Shown piece by piece: positions 8,741 through 15,685 of a stretch of DNA of 16,106 nt. The stretch comes from Prevotellaceae bacterium (lineage in GTDB: Bacteria > Bacteroidota > Bacteroidia > Bacteroidales > Paludibacteraceae), in assembly GCA_031270565.1 (NCBI GenBank), contig JAISXJ010000186.1:1-16106 (forward strand). Direction: 5' to 3'. Each line of letters starts with the position of its first letter. The stretch's first letter is position 1. The position numbers and the translations under genes are program-made. Below the pieces are notes generated by a model that saw only the letters and a list, made by a program, of their open reading frames with translations, was not told the origin of the DNA and searched no databases.

Positions 8741-8870
8741 AGTGGGGAACTTCTAAAAATTGCTTTTTCTGCGTTACGCTCTTTCGGTAAAATGCTCATT
8801 TTCGTTAGTAAACTCCGCTTTTACCTCAATGGCAAGCCTTGAAAAATCTAATTCTTAGAAGCCCCCCAGT
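8741..8870. repeat. Imperfect palindrome of about 130 bp (MITE-like or structured 3' element)
   Basis: Arms 8741-8769 and 8841-8870 are inverted copies with about 24 of 30 positions matching; each starts with a G/C-rich tip (AGTGGGG facing CCCCCCAGT). Inside, GGTAAAA (8786-8792) faces TTTTACC (8819-8825), and the centre CGTTAGTAAAC is nearly symmetrical, so pairing extends through most of the element. It starts 8 bases after the htpG stop and has no coding capacity. It could be a miniature inverted-repeat element or a folded htpG 3' end. It lacks a terminal T-run, so it is not a standard plus-strand terminator. Confidence 0.65.
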
Positions 8871-8925
8871 AACAATTACGAAGGTGCAAACAGTAAATCC
8901 GTCATGCCCCTTAGCCCTGAAAACA

Positions 8926-8951
8926 AAAAGCCCCCGTTTCCGGAGGCTTTT
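8926..8951 (-). terminator. Intrinsic terminator of the secreted laminin-G-like protein gene
   Basis: Read on minus, AAAAGCCTCCG (8951-8941), a GAAA tetraloop and CGGGGGCTTTTT form an 11-bp stem with one G-U pair, ending in a T-run. It lies about 25 bases past the stop codon at 8977. A second small hairpin, CTGAAT-ACAC-ATTCAG (8961-8976), sits directly between the stop codon and this terminator. Confidence 0.9.
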
Positions 8952-8976
8952 CGCTTTTGCCTGAATACACATTCAG

Positions 8977-10587
8977 TTATGGTACGTATTTAAGTTCACC
9001 ATGATTCAGATTCAGCGTGGATGAAACACCATCTCCCGTTACTGTAACCACTACTTCTCCAGTAGCAGCTATTTGCGGAGCTTTGCAGGTCAGAATGTGT
9101 GGCGACAGAATAGCTACATCCGTACACGACTGTCCGCCCACCGTAACAGTAGGAAGCTTAATAAAACGCTTCTCATCCACAGCAAAATTGGCGTCAATCT
9201 TCTCCTTTTCTAAAACCTTGTTATAAATACGCACCGACTGCAGATGCAGGTTGGTATTATCGCCATAAGCGGTCACGGTCACTCCATAAGGAGAGTTCCC
9301 AATAATTAACGGGTATCCGGTAGGGATGGCAGGATTCGCCCCGTAATTGCCAGATGTAACTGATAAGACATTTGCATTTGCGTAGGCTTTTCTTGCGGTT
9401 GCTTGATGAGTGGTACCTGTTCCGGCTGTATAGGTAACGCTCAGCGTATTAGGAGTAGAATATGCACCGGGGTAACTCCAGTCAATATCGTTACCAAAAA
9501 ACGCATGTGAGAATGAGGATGAGACTTCAAATCCGATACAGCTGGCTTGATTATTGCTACCATATCCCCAAGAAACAGTACACAACCCTCCTGTCATATT
9601 ATTCGGAAAAGCTCCTGCAATTTTATATCGCATTTCAGCGGTAAAGCTGCTGTTTCCAGTCGGTATACTAGCAACAGGGTGGGCTTTTATCCAATAATTA
9701 TTTTTGCTCTTAATAGTAAAACCTGCTGCATCAAAAGAGCCTTCACTATTACTTTTTGTCAAATGATTCTCCTTGCCGGATAAATCAGTCCATGTGGTGG
9801 CAGTGAAATTATGGTTTTCGTCTCCATTTCCCTCATTGTTGATACCGTCATAATGCGCCACTAAACCATTCTGTTCGTAGTCGCTGGTTGGTGCATACGT
9901 AAAAATGTTGTTGCCATAAATGCGGATATATTCCGATGTGTTAACTTTGATAGTTGCAGGCGATACCCGTATGGTAAAAGGAACAGTATTAGGCTCAGAA
10001 AGCGAGAGACAGTTGTCAAGCACCACTTTCATCGTATGGCTGCCTAAGAGAAAAGGGGATGTAGTATATTCCGGCGCTGTGGTTGTTGTAAGATATGTAT
10101 TATCTGCATACCAGTGGTAAAACTGTGCGTCTCCGGGCGTTTCGACCTTAAATGTAAGCGCTTTATTTTCCGGAACGAAATCTTTATAATAATCTGTAAT
10201 AGCAGGAATATCAAGGGTTGCTACTTTGGCAGCTTTAACCTGATAATCCTTATCAACCTTGAGCCATTTGTTTCCATTCCAGACATAGACACCCAGACAG
10301 AATTTTGGATCAATGTTGTAAACGATAGCGCCGGTGAGTTTTGCCTTTACATCGTCATTTACATCGCCGGAGCTGTTGATGCCGGGAAAACCGACAGGAA
10401 TGGTGTTCAGGTCGGTGAGCGCCACGTTTGAGAGCAGCAACCCACCTTTAGTTGTGCTGTTCAAGTCAAGGATAGTTCCTGCTTTGGGCGGGTCGCCGCC
10501 ACCCATAGTTACCTGCGCCGCAGCATAATTGGCGCCGCTTAAAAATGCTGCTACGAAAGCAGCGAAAAGAAATGTTTTGAGTTTCAT
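8977..10587 (-). CDS. Secreted mosaic protein with laminin-G/concanavalin-like domain
   Basis: A 536-residue exported protein with a type I signal peptide (about 24 residues, cleavage near YAAA-Q). Regions in order: an N-terminal module at about 26-115, VTMGGGDPPKAGTILDLNSTTKGGLLL, then GAIVYN and VYVWNGNKW, a pattern frequent at the start of secreted Bacteroidota proteins; an Ig-like stretch at about 125-215; a concanavalin/LamG_3-type jelly roll at about 243-460 (LVAHYDG, WTDLSGKENHL, LIIGNSPYG, LQSVRIYNKVLEKEKI); and a C-terminal IPT/TIG-like strand region at about 470-536. No catalytic motif, lipobox or type-IX sorting domain at the C-terminus is evident. An adhesin or glycan-binding role is an inference from domain type only. 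Downstream is a good terminator. Upstream, between gene and promoter, lies a strong terminator plus RNA hairpin, so expression may depend on readthrough. Confidence 0.85.
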   Translation of the reverse strand: MKLKTFLFAAFVAAFLSGANYAAAQVTMGGGDPPKAGTILDLNSTTKGGLLLSNVALTDLNTIPVGFPGINSSGDVNDDVKAKLTGAIVYNIDPKFCLGVYVWNGNKWLKVDKDYQVKAAKVATLDIPAITDYYKDFVPENKALTFKVETPGDAQFYHWYADNTYLTTTTAPEYTTSPFLLGSHTMKVVLDNCLSLSEPNTVPFTIRVSPATIKVNTSEYIRIYGNNIFTYAPTSDYEQNGLVAHYDGINNEGNGDENHNFTATTWTDLSGKENHLTKSNSEGSFDAAGFTIKSKNNYWIKAHPVASIPTGNSSFTAEMRYKIAGAFPNNMTGGLCTVSWGYGSNNQASCIGFEVSSSFSHAFFGNDIDWSYPGAYSTPNTLSVTYTAGTGTTHQATARKAYANANVLSVTSGNYGANPAIPTGYPLIIGNSPYGVTVTAYGDNTNLHLQSVRIYNKVLEKEKIDANFAVDEKRFIKLPTVTVGGQSCTDVAILSPHILTCKAPQIAATGEVVVTVTGDGVSSTLNLNHGELKYVP

Positions 10588-10664
10588 AAGAAATTGAATT
10601 AATAAATTAGTTTTTTGTTTGTTTAAAGCCGGTTATTATGCCGGTATGTGGTTAGTTTTTAGAC

Positions 10665-10696
10665 AAAAAAAAGAGCGGATTCACTATATCCGCTCT
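10665..10696 (-). terminator. Intrinsic terminator upstream of the secreted protein gene
   Basis: On minus, AGAGCGGAT (10696-10688) pairs perfectly with ATCCGCTCT (10680-10672) around a 7-nt loop, followed by eight T (10672-10665). It lies 78 bases before the ATG at 10587, so it does not end a visible protein gene. It must terminate a noncoding transcript or act as an attenuator. Confidence 0.9.
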
Positions 10697-10880
10697 GAGG
10701 TATTCGACGACCTGAAAATCAAATAAGCAAATCCGCATTGCTGCGGTTTAACTTATTCTTGATTTTCTGCAAAGTGTCGAATTTTTCAGAGCAAGAATGT
10801 GCGTTAAACGCTATTTTATATGTCTAATAGTCTATTATCTGATATAAATCATATTCTATAATTTTTTCTGTTTTTATTTC
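10665..10880 (-). ncRNA. Candidate structured noncoding RNA or attenuator leader (6S-like possibility)
   Basis: A transcript of about 215 nt is predicted from the promoter at 10886-10893 to the terminator at 10665. Its 5' part is A/U-rich. The core (10792-10692) folds into a 101-nt hairpin: GCUCUGA with UCAGAGC (7 bp); a 3x3 internal loop; AUUCGAC with GUCGAAU (7 bp); an asymmetric internal loop ACUUUGCA / AGGUC; then 8 bp and 6 bp separated by a two-base bulge; and an apical CCGC/GCGG hairpin. The fold (long rod, one large internal loop, own promoter and terminator) recalls 6S RNA, which mimics open promoter DNA; ACUUUGCA in the loop resembles the phylum's -7 box. This identification is inference. 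The outer stem shares GAGC with the terminator's 5' arm, so the two cannot form together, which fits an attenuator instead. No SRP RNA, tmRNA or RNase P hallmark was found. Confidence 0.6.
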
Positions 10881-10885
10881 GGCGG

Positions 10886-10913
10886 CAAAGATAAGTCTTT
10901 TTTTTATAAACAA
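10886..10913 (-). promoter_or_regulatory. Promoter for the structured RNA / secreted-protein leader
   Basis: On minus, TATCTTTG (10893-10886) matches TAnnTTTG exactly, with TTG (10913-10911) 17 bases upstream, consistent with the Bacteroidota -33/-7 arrangement. Transcription would start near 10880, almost 300 bases before the secreted protein's ATG. The box plus the following bases, TATCTTTGCCGCCGA, is identical to the promoter at 15942. Confidence 0.75.
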
Positions 10914-10941
10914 TGGAAAATGAAAAATATTTTTGCTTTGC

Positions 10942-10963
10942 GGGCGAACACACAGGTTCGCCC
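10942..10963. repeat. REP-like perfect palindrome GGGCGAAC...GTTCGCCC
   Basis: Eight base pairs (10942-10949 with 10956-10963) close a 6-nt loop, ACACAG. The sequence resembles short palindromes of the form GGGCGAAC/GTTCGCCC that I have seen dispersed in many unrelated bacterial genomes. It lies between two divergent promoters. A T-run follows on plus only after seven bases and no plus-strand gene precedes it, so a terminator role is unlikely. Confidence 0.6.
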
Positions 10964-10977
10964 CAAAACTTTTTTTC

Positions 10978-10996
10978 ATAGCGCCTCAAAAAAAGA
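10978..10996. repeat. 19-bp dispersed repeat, copy 2
   Basis: Exact match to 108-126. This copy lies about 85 bases before the histidine kinase start, directly after the REP-like palindrome, and is preceded by a run of T. Confidence 0.6.
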
Positions 10997-11022
10997 GTTA
11001 ACCTTATTTCCGCCCGGTACGG

Positions 11023-11048
11023 TTTGTAATTCTTTTTGCCTAATTTCG
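11023..11048 (+). promoter_or_regulatory. Weak promoter candidate of the histidine kinase gene
   Basis: TAATTTCG (11041-11048) differs from TAnnTTTG at one position, and TTTG at 11023-11026 could be a -33 element, though the 14-base spacing is short. It would give a leader of about 26 nt. Confidence 0.3.
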
Positions 11049-11080
11049 CAGAATAAAACAACCCCTTTAATCCGAATCAG

Positions 11081-14000
11081 ATGAAATCCTTTTTGCAGCA
11101 AAAAACCGGTACAAAAATCATACTCTGGGGACTGGTCATTACCCTGTTTGGCGGTATCGTATGCGATCAGTTTTATGTGCGTGAAGATGCCTCCTTTGCC
11201 GTCCGGCGCCTCTCCCGCAAACTCCACCAAAAGGAGCATCTGGCGGAACTAAACATTGAAAAACTCTGTCAATTTATCTCCGATGAGGCGCATCAAACCA
11301 AACTCAACCTCCGCAAAATCAACCTGCAAACGCTCAACAAAAACGACATCAGCTATTATGTTATTCAGGATGACAGGCTTATTTTCTGGTCGGATAATCA
11401 CGTGGATATTTCGCAGTTAAATCTTCAGGAGTTGCCTCAGGAAGCTTTTGTTGAACTGAATAATGCCACGTGCGTACTGAAATCGAAACAGGCGGGCAAT
11501 GCCACCGTTCTGGCGCTGATAAAAATTAAAAATGTATATGACATTAATAATTTGTATGTTACAAATGACTTTGCACAAGGCTTCTGGGTCAATAAACATC
11601 TGACAGTGACGTCTTGCAGCAGCAATCTTCCTACTACGGTCTATTCCACCAACAATACCGCCCTTTTTTCGCTGACCAAAACCGTCAATACAGCCTCAGA
11701 CCCGCTTATTCTTCATCTTGACGTACTCTTTTGGGCGTTGGCGCTACTGTTTTACTGTCTGTTGTTTCTCCGGCTGAATAATGACCTGTTCGGCGTAAAA
11801 AAAATTGCCATATCCCACTACAGCATCGCGGCGCTGACGTTTATTGCCTTGCCCTACGGCGTATTATTTCTGCACATACCGTCCGCGGTGTCGGATATTT
11901 CACTGTTTCAGCCGATTTATTTTGCTTCAAAATGGCTGCCCTCGCTGGGACATCTGGCAATGCTGGTCGTCCTGCTGACGGTGGTTGTTATATGCCTGTT
12001 CCGAAAGGTAAACATCAGCCGGATAACCGCTATTATATCTCCGCAATGGCTACTGTTCGGTATTCAAACAGTGAGTATTGTCTTTTTCGGCATATTTCTT
12101 TACATCTTTCACGGGCTTGTATATAATTCCACGCTGGACGTGTTTTTTATTCCTCCACAACATCATCGACTGCTGTCACAGCTGGCATTGTTGTTGTTGT
12201 TGACGTTGTTTCTACTGTTCGTTCTGTTTCGTCTGCGACTGATACCGCTGCTCCGACCGGCTTTGCCGACCGGCAAAATCCTTCTAAGCGACGTCCTTGT
12301 CGGCGTGGTGTGGATCGTCTTTTTTATATGTTATAAAAACAGTCATTTTGTCGGGCTGTCGCTTTTTTACAGCGTTATCATTCTTATTACCGATTATGTT
12401 TCCTGTAAAAGAAAATCGCAGCATCTGTCGTTTAATTCGGCGCTGTTGCTGGTGTCCGTTTACACGATATTAATCAGTTGTTATGCTTTTTACAGTCAAA
12501 GCAGAAAACAGCGGGAGAGTGTTCGTGTGATAGCCAACAATCTGGCATGGCAGACAGACAGTCTTGTTGAGCAACACAAAGTTGCCAACTACAGCTATCC
12601 CGACGCTATCTTTGAAAGCCGGACAAACACCATAAACAGGCTCTATTCTTCGGCAAAATATGTAAACTGTCGGCTGCAATCCTTCACCGGCACGTATCAT
12701 TATCCCGTTGAGTTGGACAATCCCCGCATATCTGCTGCTGCCTTTAACTTTCTCTACGAAAACGGGTATCAGCATTTTGTCTATTCCTATCCCGATAGCG
12801 TCCATGTGGTGGTCAGCGTGGAGCAGCCCAACCGGCTTGCGTCGTTCATATTACTGTTTACGTGGATTTTTCTGCTGCTCGTTGTTTTGATGCTTCTTGC
12901 CGACGGTCTGGTGCGTTCCTTTTCAAAAGATGATGCGCCACGCAAAAGTTTTGCGGACGATATTCAACGCACTTTTTCCATTCTTATAGCTGTCAGCATG
13001 CTGATAATACTTGTGGCGCTGATATTTTTCACCTATCAGCAGTACAGTAAGAATCAAACTGCAAGCCTCGAAAGCAAATCGCAGTATATCACAAAAGAGT
13101 TACAGGATTTTTTTAGCGACAATGCCACCGCACAACTGTCCGATGAACAGATTGTCAATCTGGAAAAAACAGTGGAGAGGCTTTGTCAGAGGTACGAAAC
13201 CGACCTGCACGTTTACAATCCCGATGGCGTATTGCTGGCTACGTCGCGCACCTATATCTTCACACAGGGACTGACTTCCACGCTGATGAACCCCCAGCCG
13301 CTTCCCATACAGCATGCCTCAACGGTTACCATATCCGAAAATATCGGCTCACTGTCGTACCTTTCGGCATATCAAGCCATTTGGAATGGGAATGAGACAG
13401 TGGCTTATGTGGCTGTTCCTTCGTTTTTCAGCCTGATGGAACTGCAAATGAGACTGCTCACATTCATTGCCATTCTGATAAATATTTATATTGCCATTCT
13501 AATCGCTACATCTCTGTTTAGCCGGTGGTTCAGCGTCCGTTTGAGCGTTCCCATTCGCGACATTGAGGAAAAATTGCGTTCGGTTTCGTTAAATAAGAAG
13601 AATGAAAAAATTGAATACCTGTATGACGATAAACACACCGAAATTTGGAAATTAGTACAGCAATACAACAAAATGGTGGACGAACTGGCTCAGAGCGCCA
13701 AATTATTGGCAGCCAATGAACGTGATTTGGTGTGGCGGGAAGTGGCACAGCAAATTGCCCACGAAATTAAAAATCCTCTTACGCCGATGCGCCTCTCCAT
13801 TCAACAGCTGCAACGCACAAAACAGCTGCGTCCCGAAGAATTTGACAGCTATTTCGACCACATATCGCACGTGCTGGTGGAGCAGATTGACAACCTTTCG
13901 CGCATTGCTTCGGCATTTTCCAACTTTGCAAAAATGCCGACAGCCAAACCGGAAAGAATAGACATCATACAAAAGCTCTTTTCGGTTATTGAACTCTTCA

Positions 14001-14419
14001 AGTTCAACAATACGGGTGTAAACATCTCCTGTCATGCGGCAGTACCTGAGGCTTATGTTATGGCAGACGGCAATCAGATGACGCAGGTATTCAACAACAT
14101 TCTCAACAATTCCATTCAGGCGATTCCGTCCGGTCGGCAGGGGAAGATTGATGTAATGCTTACCTGCGACAGCCAACACATTCTTATCGCCATTAGTGAT
14201 AACGGTTCGGGTATCTCTCCGGCTGTTGCCAAAAGGCTTTTTAACCCCAACTTCACCACCAAAAGCAGCGGTATGGGATTAGGATTAAGTATCGTGAAAA
14301 ACATTCTGATTGCCTGCGGCAGCGAAATAACGTTCCGGACAGAACCGGGGACAGGCACAACATTCTTTATCAAAATGCCTTTAAGCCCCTTGACGGAAGC
14401 CGGAACGGGGGAAAACTAA
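11081..14419 (+). CDS. Large NtrY-type membrane sensor histidine kinase
   Basis: A 1112-residue sensor kinase. Layout by residue: membrane anchor about 13-32; first extracytoplasmic segment about 33-210; a cluster of about eight membrane helices, 213-470; second extracytoplasmic segment about 472-585; helices at about 586-610 and 630-652; third extracytoplasmic sensor segment about 655-788 (PAS/CACHE-like, DLHVYNPDGVLLATS); helix about 790-812; HAMP about 813-870; HisKA with phosphoacceptor His894 in AHEIKNPLTPMRLS; HATPase with N box around Asn1005/Asn1009, G1 box DNGSG from 1040, F box and G2 box GMGLGL from 1064. The H box, preceded by WREVAQQI, is the NtrY form. All catalytic motifs are intact, so it should autophosphorylate and pass phosphate to a response regulator; no regulator (for example an NtrX type) lies nearby, making it an orphan here. 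The signal is unknown. Its 3' end overlaps the convergent gene by 4 bp. Confidence 0.95.
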   Translation: MKSFLQQKTGTKIILWGLVITLFGGIVCDQFYVREDASFAVRRLSRKLHQKEHLAELNIEKLCQFISDEAHQTKLNLRKINLQTLNKNDISYYVIQDDRLIFWSDNHVDISQLNLQELPQEAFVELNNATCVLKSKQAGNATVLALIKIKNVYDINNLYVTNDFAQGFWVNKHLTVTSCSSNLPTTVYSTNNTALFSLTKTVNTASDPLILHLDVLFWALALLFYCLLFLRLNNDLFGVKKIAISHYSIAALTFIALPYGVLFLHIPSAVSDISLFQPIYFASKWLPSLGHLAMLVVLLTVVVICLFRKVNISRITAIISPQWLLFGIQTVSIVFFGIFLYIFHGLVYNSTLDVFFIPPQHHRLLSQLALLLLLTLFLLFVLFRLRLIPLLRPALPTGKILLSDVLVGVVWIVFFICYKNSHFVGLSLFYSVIILITDYVSCKRKSQHLSFNSALLLVSVYTILISCYAFYSQSRKQRESVRVIANNLAWQTDSLVEQHKVANYSYPDAIFESRTNTINRLYSSAKYVNCRLQSFTGTYHYPVELDNPRISAAAFNFLYENGYQHFVYSYPDSVHVVVSVEQPNRLASFILLFTWIFLLLVVLMLLADGLVRSFSKDDAPRKSFADDIQRTFSILIAVSMLIILVALIFFTYQQYSKNQTASLESKSQYITKELQDFFSDNATAQLSDEQIVNLEKTVERLCQRYETDLHVYNPDGVLLATSRTYIFTQGLTSTLMNPQPLPIQHASTVTISENIGSLSYLSAYQAIWNGNETVAYVAVPSFFSLMELQMRLLTFIAILINIYIAILIATSLFSRWFSVRLSVPIRDIEEKLRSVSLNKKNEKIEYLYDDKHTEIWKLVQQYNKMVDELAQSAKLLAANERDLVWREVAQQIAHEIKNPLTPMRLSIQQLQRTKQLRPEEFDSYFDHISHVLVEQIDNLSRIASAFSNFAKMPTAKPERIDIIQKLFSVIELFKFNNTGVNISCHAAVPEAYVMADGNQMTQVFNNILNNSIQAIPSGRQGKIDVMLTCDSQHILIAISDNGSGISPAVAKRLFNPNFTTKSSGMGLGLSIVKNILIACGSEITFRTEPGTGTTFFIKMPLSPLTEAGTGEN

Positions 14420-15552
14420 TTCGCCAGACGCAAGATATAGACCGGCTGATAATCCGGCAAAAGGTCGGAGTGCAGCGCCCAGATAAAATCTTTAAGCACA
14501 ATATCGGGATGTGCAATGGCGCTTTCCCAGAAATCGTTGGCGCCGTTCTTTTTCGTGCGGCGCAAAAGAGCAAAGACGTTGCCTTCTTGCGCTGCCTTGA
14601 AGAGTTGATGCCGGCTGTCAAGCTGATAGAGTTCGCTCAATGAGGCAACCGGCGCATTGAGCCAGACATCCGCACGGGCGCAGTCGTGAAGCGCCGTCTC
14701 AAAACTCAACGGAAGACTCTCCGACGACGGATTGGACGCATAGATATAATTCCCGCCCGCATCTGCAAAGAATTGCCCCATATATCCATTCCCCCCCGGC
14801 ATATACCATGTTCCTTTGAAATTGCTGCCGCAGAAAACGGTCGGCAACGAATCGCAGGCTTGAGCAATGGCTTTGGCTGCATTGTAACGGGCTTCCATTT
14901 GGGAAAACAGGGCGCCGGCGAGCGCCTCCTTACCAAAAAAGACGCCAATAAACTTAATCCATTCCGCCCGTCCCAAGACCGACGGCTCGCGCCACTCATT
15001 ATTATATAGCAAAACGGTTCCGGCTGCCATAAGCCGTTTTTCCTGCTCTGCCGGACCGGCATCGCTTGAGAGCATCAAGCCGTCGGGATAGAGCCGGATT
15101 ATCTGCTCTATATTGAGATTGTAGGGATCGCCCAGATTAACAATTTGCCTCTCCTCATAACTGAGATTAATCCTGTCGTTGTAAATCAGATGCGGCAAAC
15201 AGACGCCTGTGATACGCCCAATCTCTCCCAGAAGCGCAAACGGCTCTATATGGGTACAGGAAGTAATGCCGACGGAACGAAGCGGAACAGAAATTTTCCG
15301 ACCATCGGCAGGGGTGGCAACGGCAGTATCATTCACCAGATAGTAACGGGTTTGCCGTTCCGTCTGCTCCCAGTGATTGATGACTGTAACGCGCTTATAA
15401 TTGTCGAAATAATCAACGCTGAATCCTTTAGCGTAACTGACCAAGAGCGTAGAATCGGCTTCCGGCATATTGGAATCGCTTTTTTGTCCGCCGTTGCAGG
15501 CGACAAGCAGACCGGCGATGCAGGGAATGAAGAATATTTTAATAAATGACAT
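14416..15552 (-). CDS. ABC transporter substrate-binding lipoprotein (iron chelate/cobalamin type)
   Basis: A 378-residue lipoprotein with lipobox LVAC (Cys19). The mature protein fits the Peripla_BP_2 family (BtuF/FecB-like, two lobes joined by a rigid helix): SVPLRSVGITSCTHIEPFALLGEIGRITGV at the start of lobe one, NIEQIIRLYPDGLMLS, then GKEALAGALF with the linker helix at about 200-230, and the C-terminal motif HPDIVLKDFIWALHSDLLPDYQ, typical of Bacteroidota members. It would deliver a ferric chelate, haem or corrinoid to an inner-membrane permease; which one cannot be told. In relatives permease and ATPase genes usually follow, but here the next DNA downstream is the opposite-strand histidine kinase, so partners must be elsewhere. 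There is no terminator between the convergent genes: the stop codons overlap (14416-14419). A TATCTTTG promoter lies about 50 bases upstream. Confidence 0.92.
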   Translation of the reverse strand: MSFIKIFFIPCIAGLLVACNGGQKSDSNMPEADSTLLVSYAKGFSVDYFDNYKRVTVINHWEQTERQTRYYLVNDTAVATPADGRKISVPLRSVGITSCTHIEPFALLGEIGRITGVCLPHLIYNDRINLSYEERQIVNLGDPYNLNIEQIIRLYPDGLMLSSDAGPAEQEKRLMAAGTVLLYNNEWREPSVLGRAEWIKFIGVFFGKEALAGALFSQMEARYNAAKAIAQACDSLPTVFCGSNFKGTWYMPGGNGYMGQFFADAGGNYIYASNPSSESLPLSFETALHDCARADVWLNAPVASLSELYQLDSRHQLFKAAQEGNVFALLRRTKKNGANDFWESAIAHPDIVLKDFIWALHSDLLPDYQPVYILRLAN

Positions 15553-15602
15553 ATAGATAACAGTTTCAATCAGAATAATAAAACGAACATACGTTATGCC
15601 GG

Positions 15603-15610
15603 CAAAGATA
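15603..15610 (-). promoter_or_regulatory. Promoter of the substrate-binding lipoprotein gene
   Basis: TATCTTTG on minus is an exact TAnnTTTG box, followed by CCGGC much as in the other two TATCTTTG promoters here. The expected start is near 15597, with a leader of about 45 nt. No TTG is seen at the -33 position; the TTAGAGT array begins there instead. Confidence 0.7.
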
Positions 15611-15630
15611 CTTCTTTTAGAGTGTAGTTA

Positions 15631-15665
15631 TTAGAGTTTAGAGTTTAGAGTTTAGAGTTTAGAGT
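15631..15665. repeat. Heptamer tandem repeat, five exact TTAGAGT units
   Basis: Five perfect 7-bp units. An extra TTAGAGT stands at 15617-15623, and both that unit and the last array unit are followed by GT. The array begins about 20 bases upstream of the -7 box of the substrate-binding protein promoter, so it overlaps or adjoins the -33 region. Confidence 0.95.
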
Positions 15666-15685
15666 GTCTTTAGAAAACGATAAAA

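Noticed and set aside
10692..10792. SRP RNA, tmRNA or RNase P RNA as identity of the hairpin
   Set aside because: The GGAA-type SRP tip, a tRNA-like end with tag frame, and conserved RNase P cores are all absent.
13703..14179. 158-codon open frame on minus inside the kinase gene
   Set aside because: Antisense to the HisKA/HATPase region, whose motifs are intact on plus.
14791..14797. Seven-C run in the substrate-binding protein gene as a phase-variation tract
   Set aside because: It encodes a normal Pro-Gly-Gly stretch in an intact gene and is short; weak evidence for slippage.
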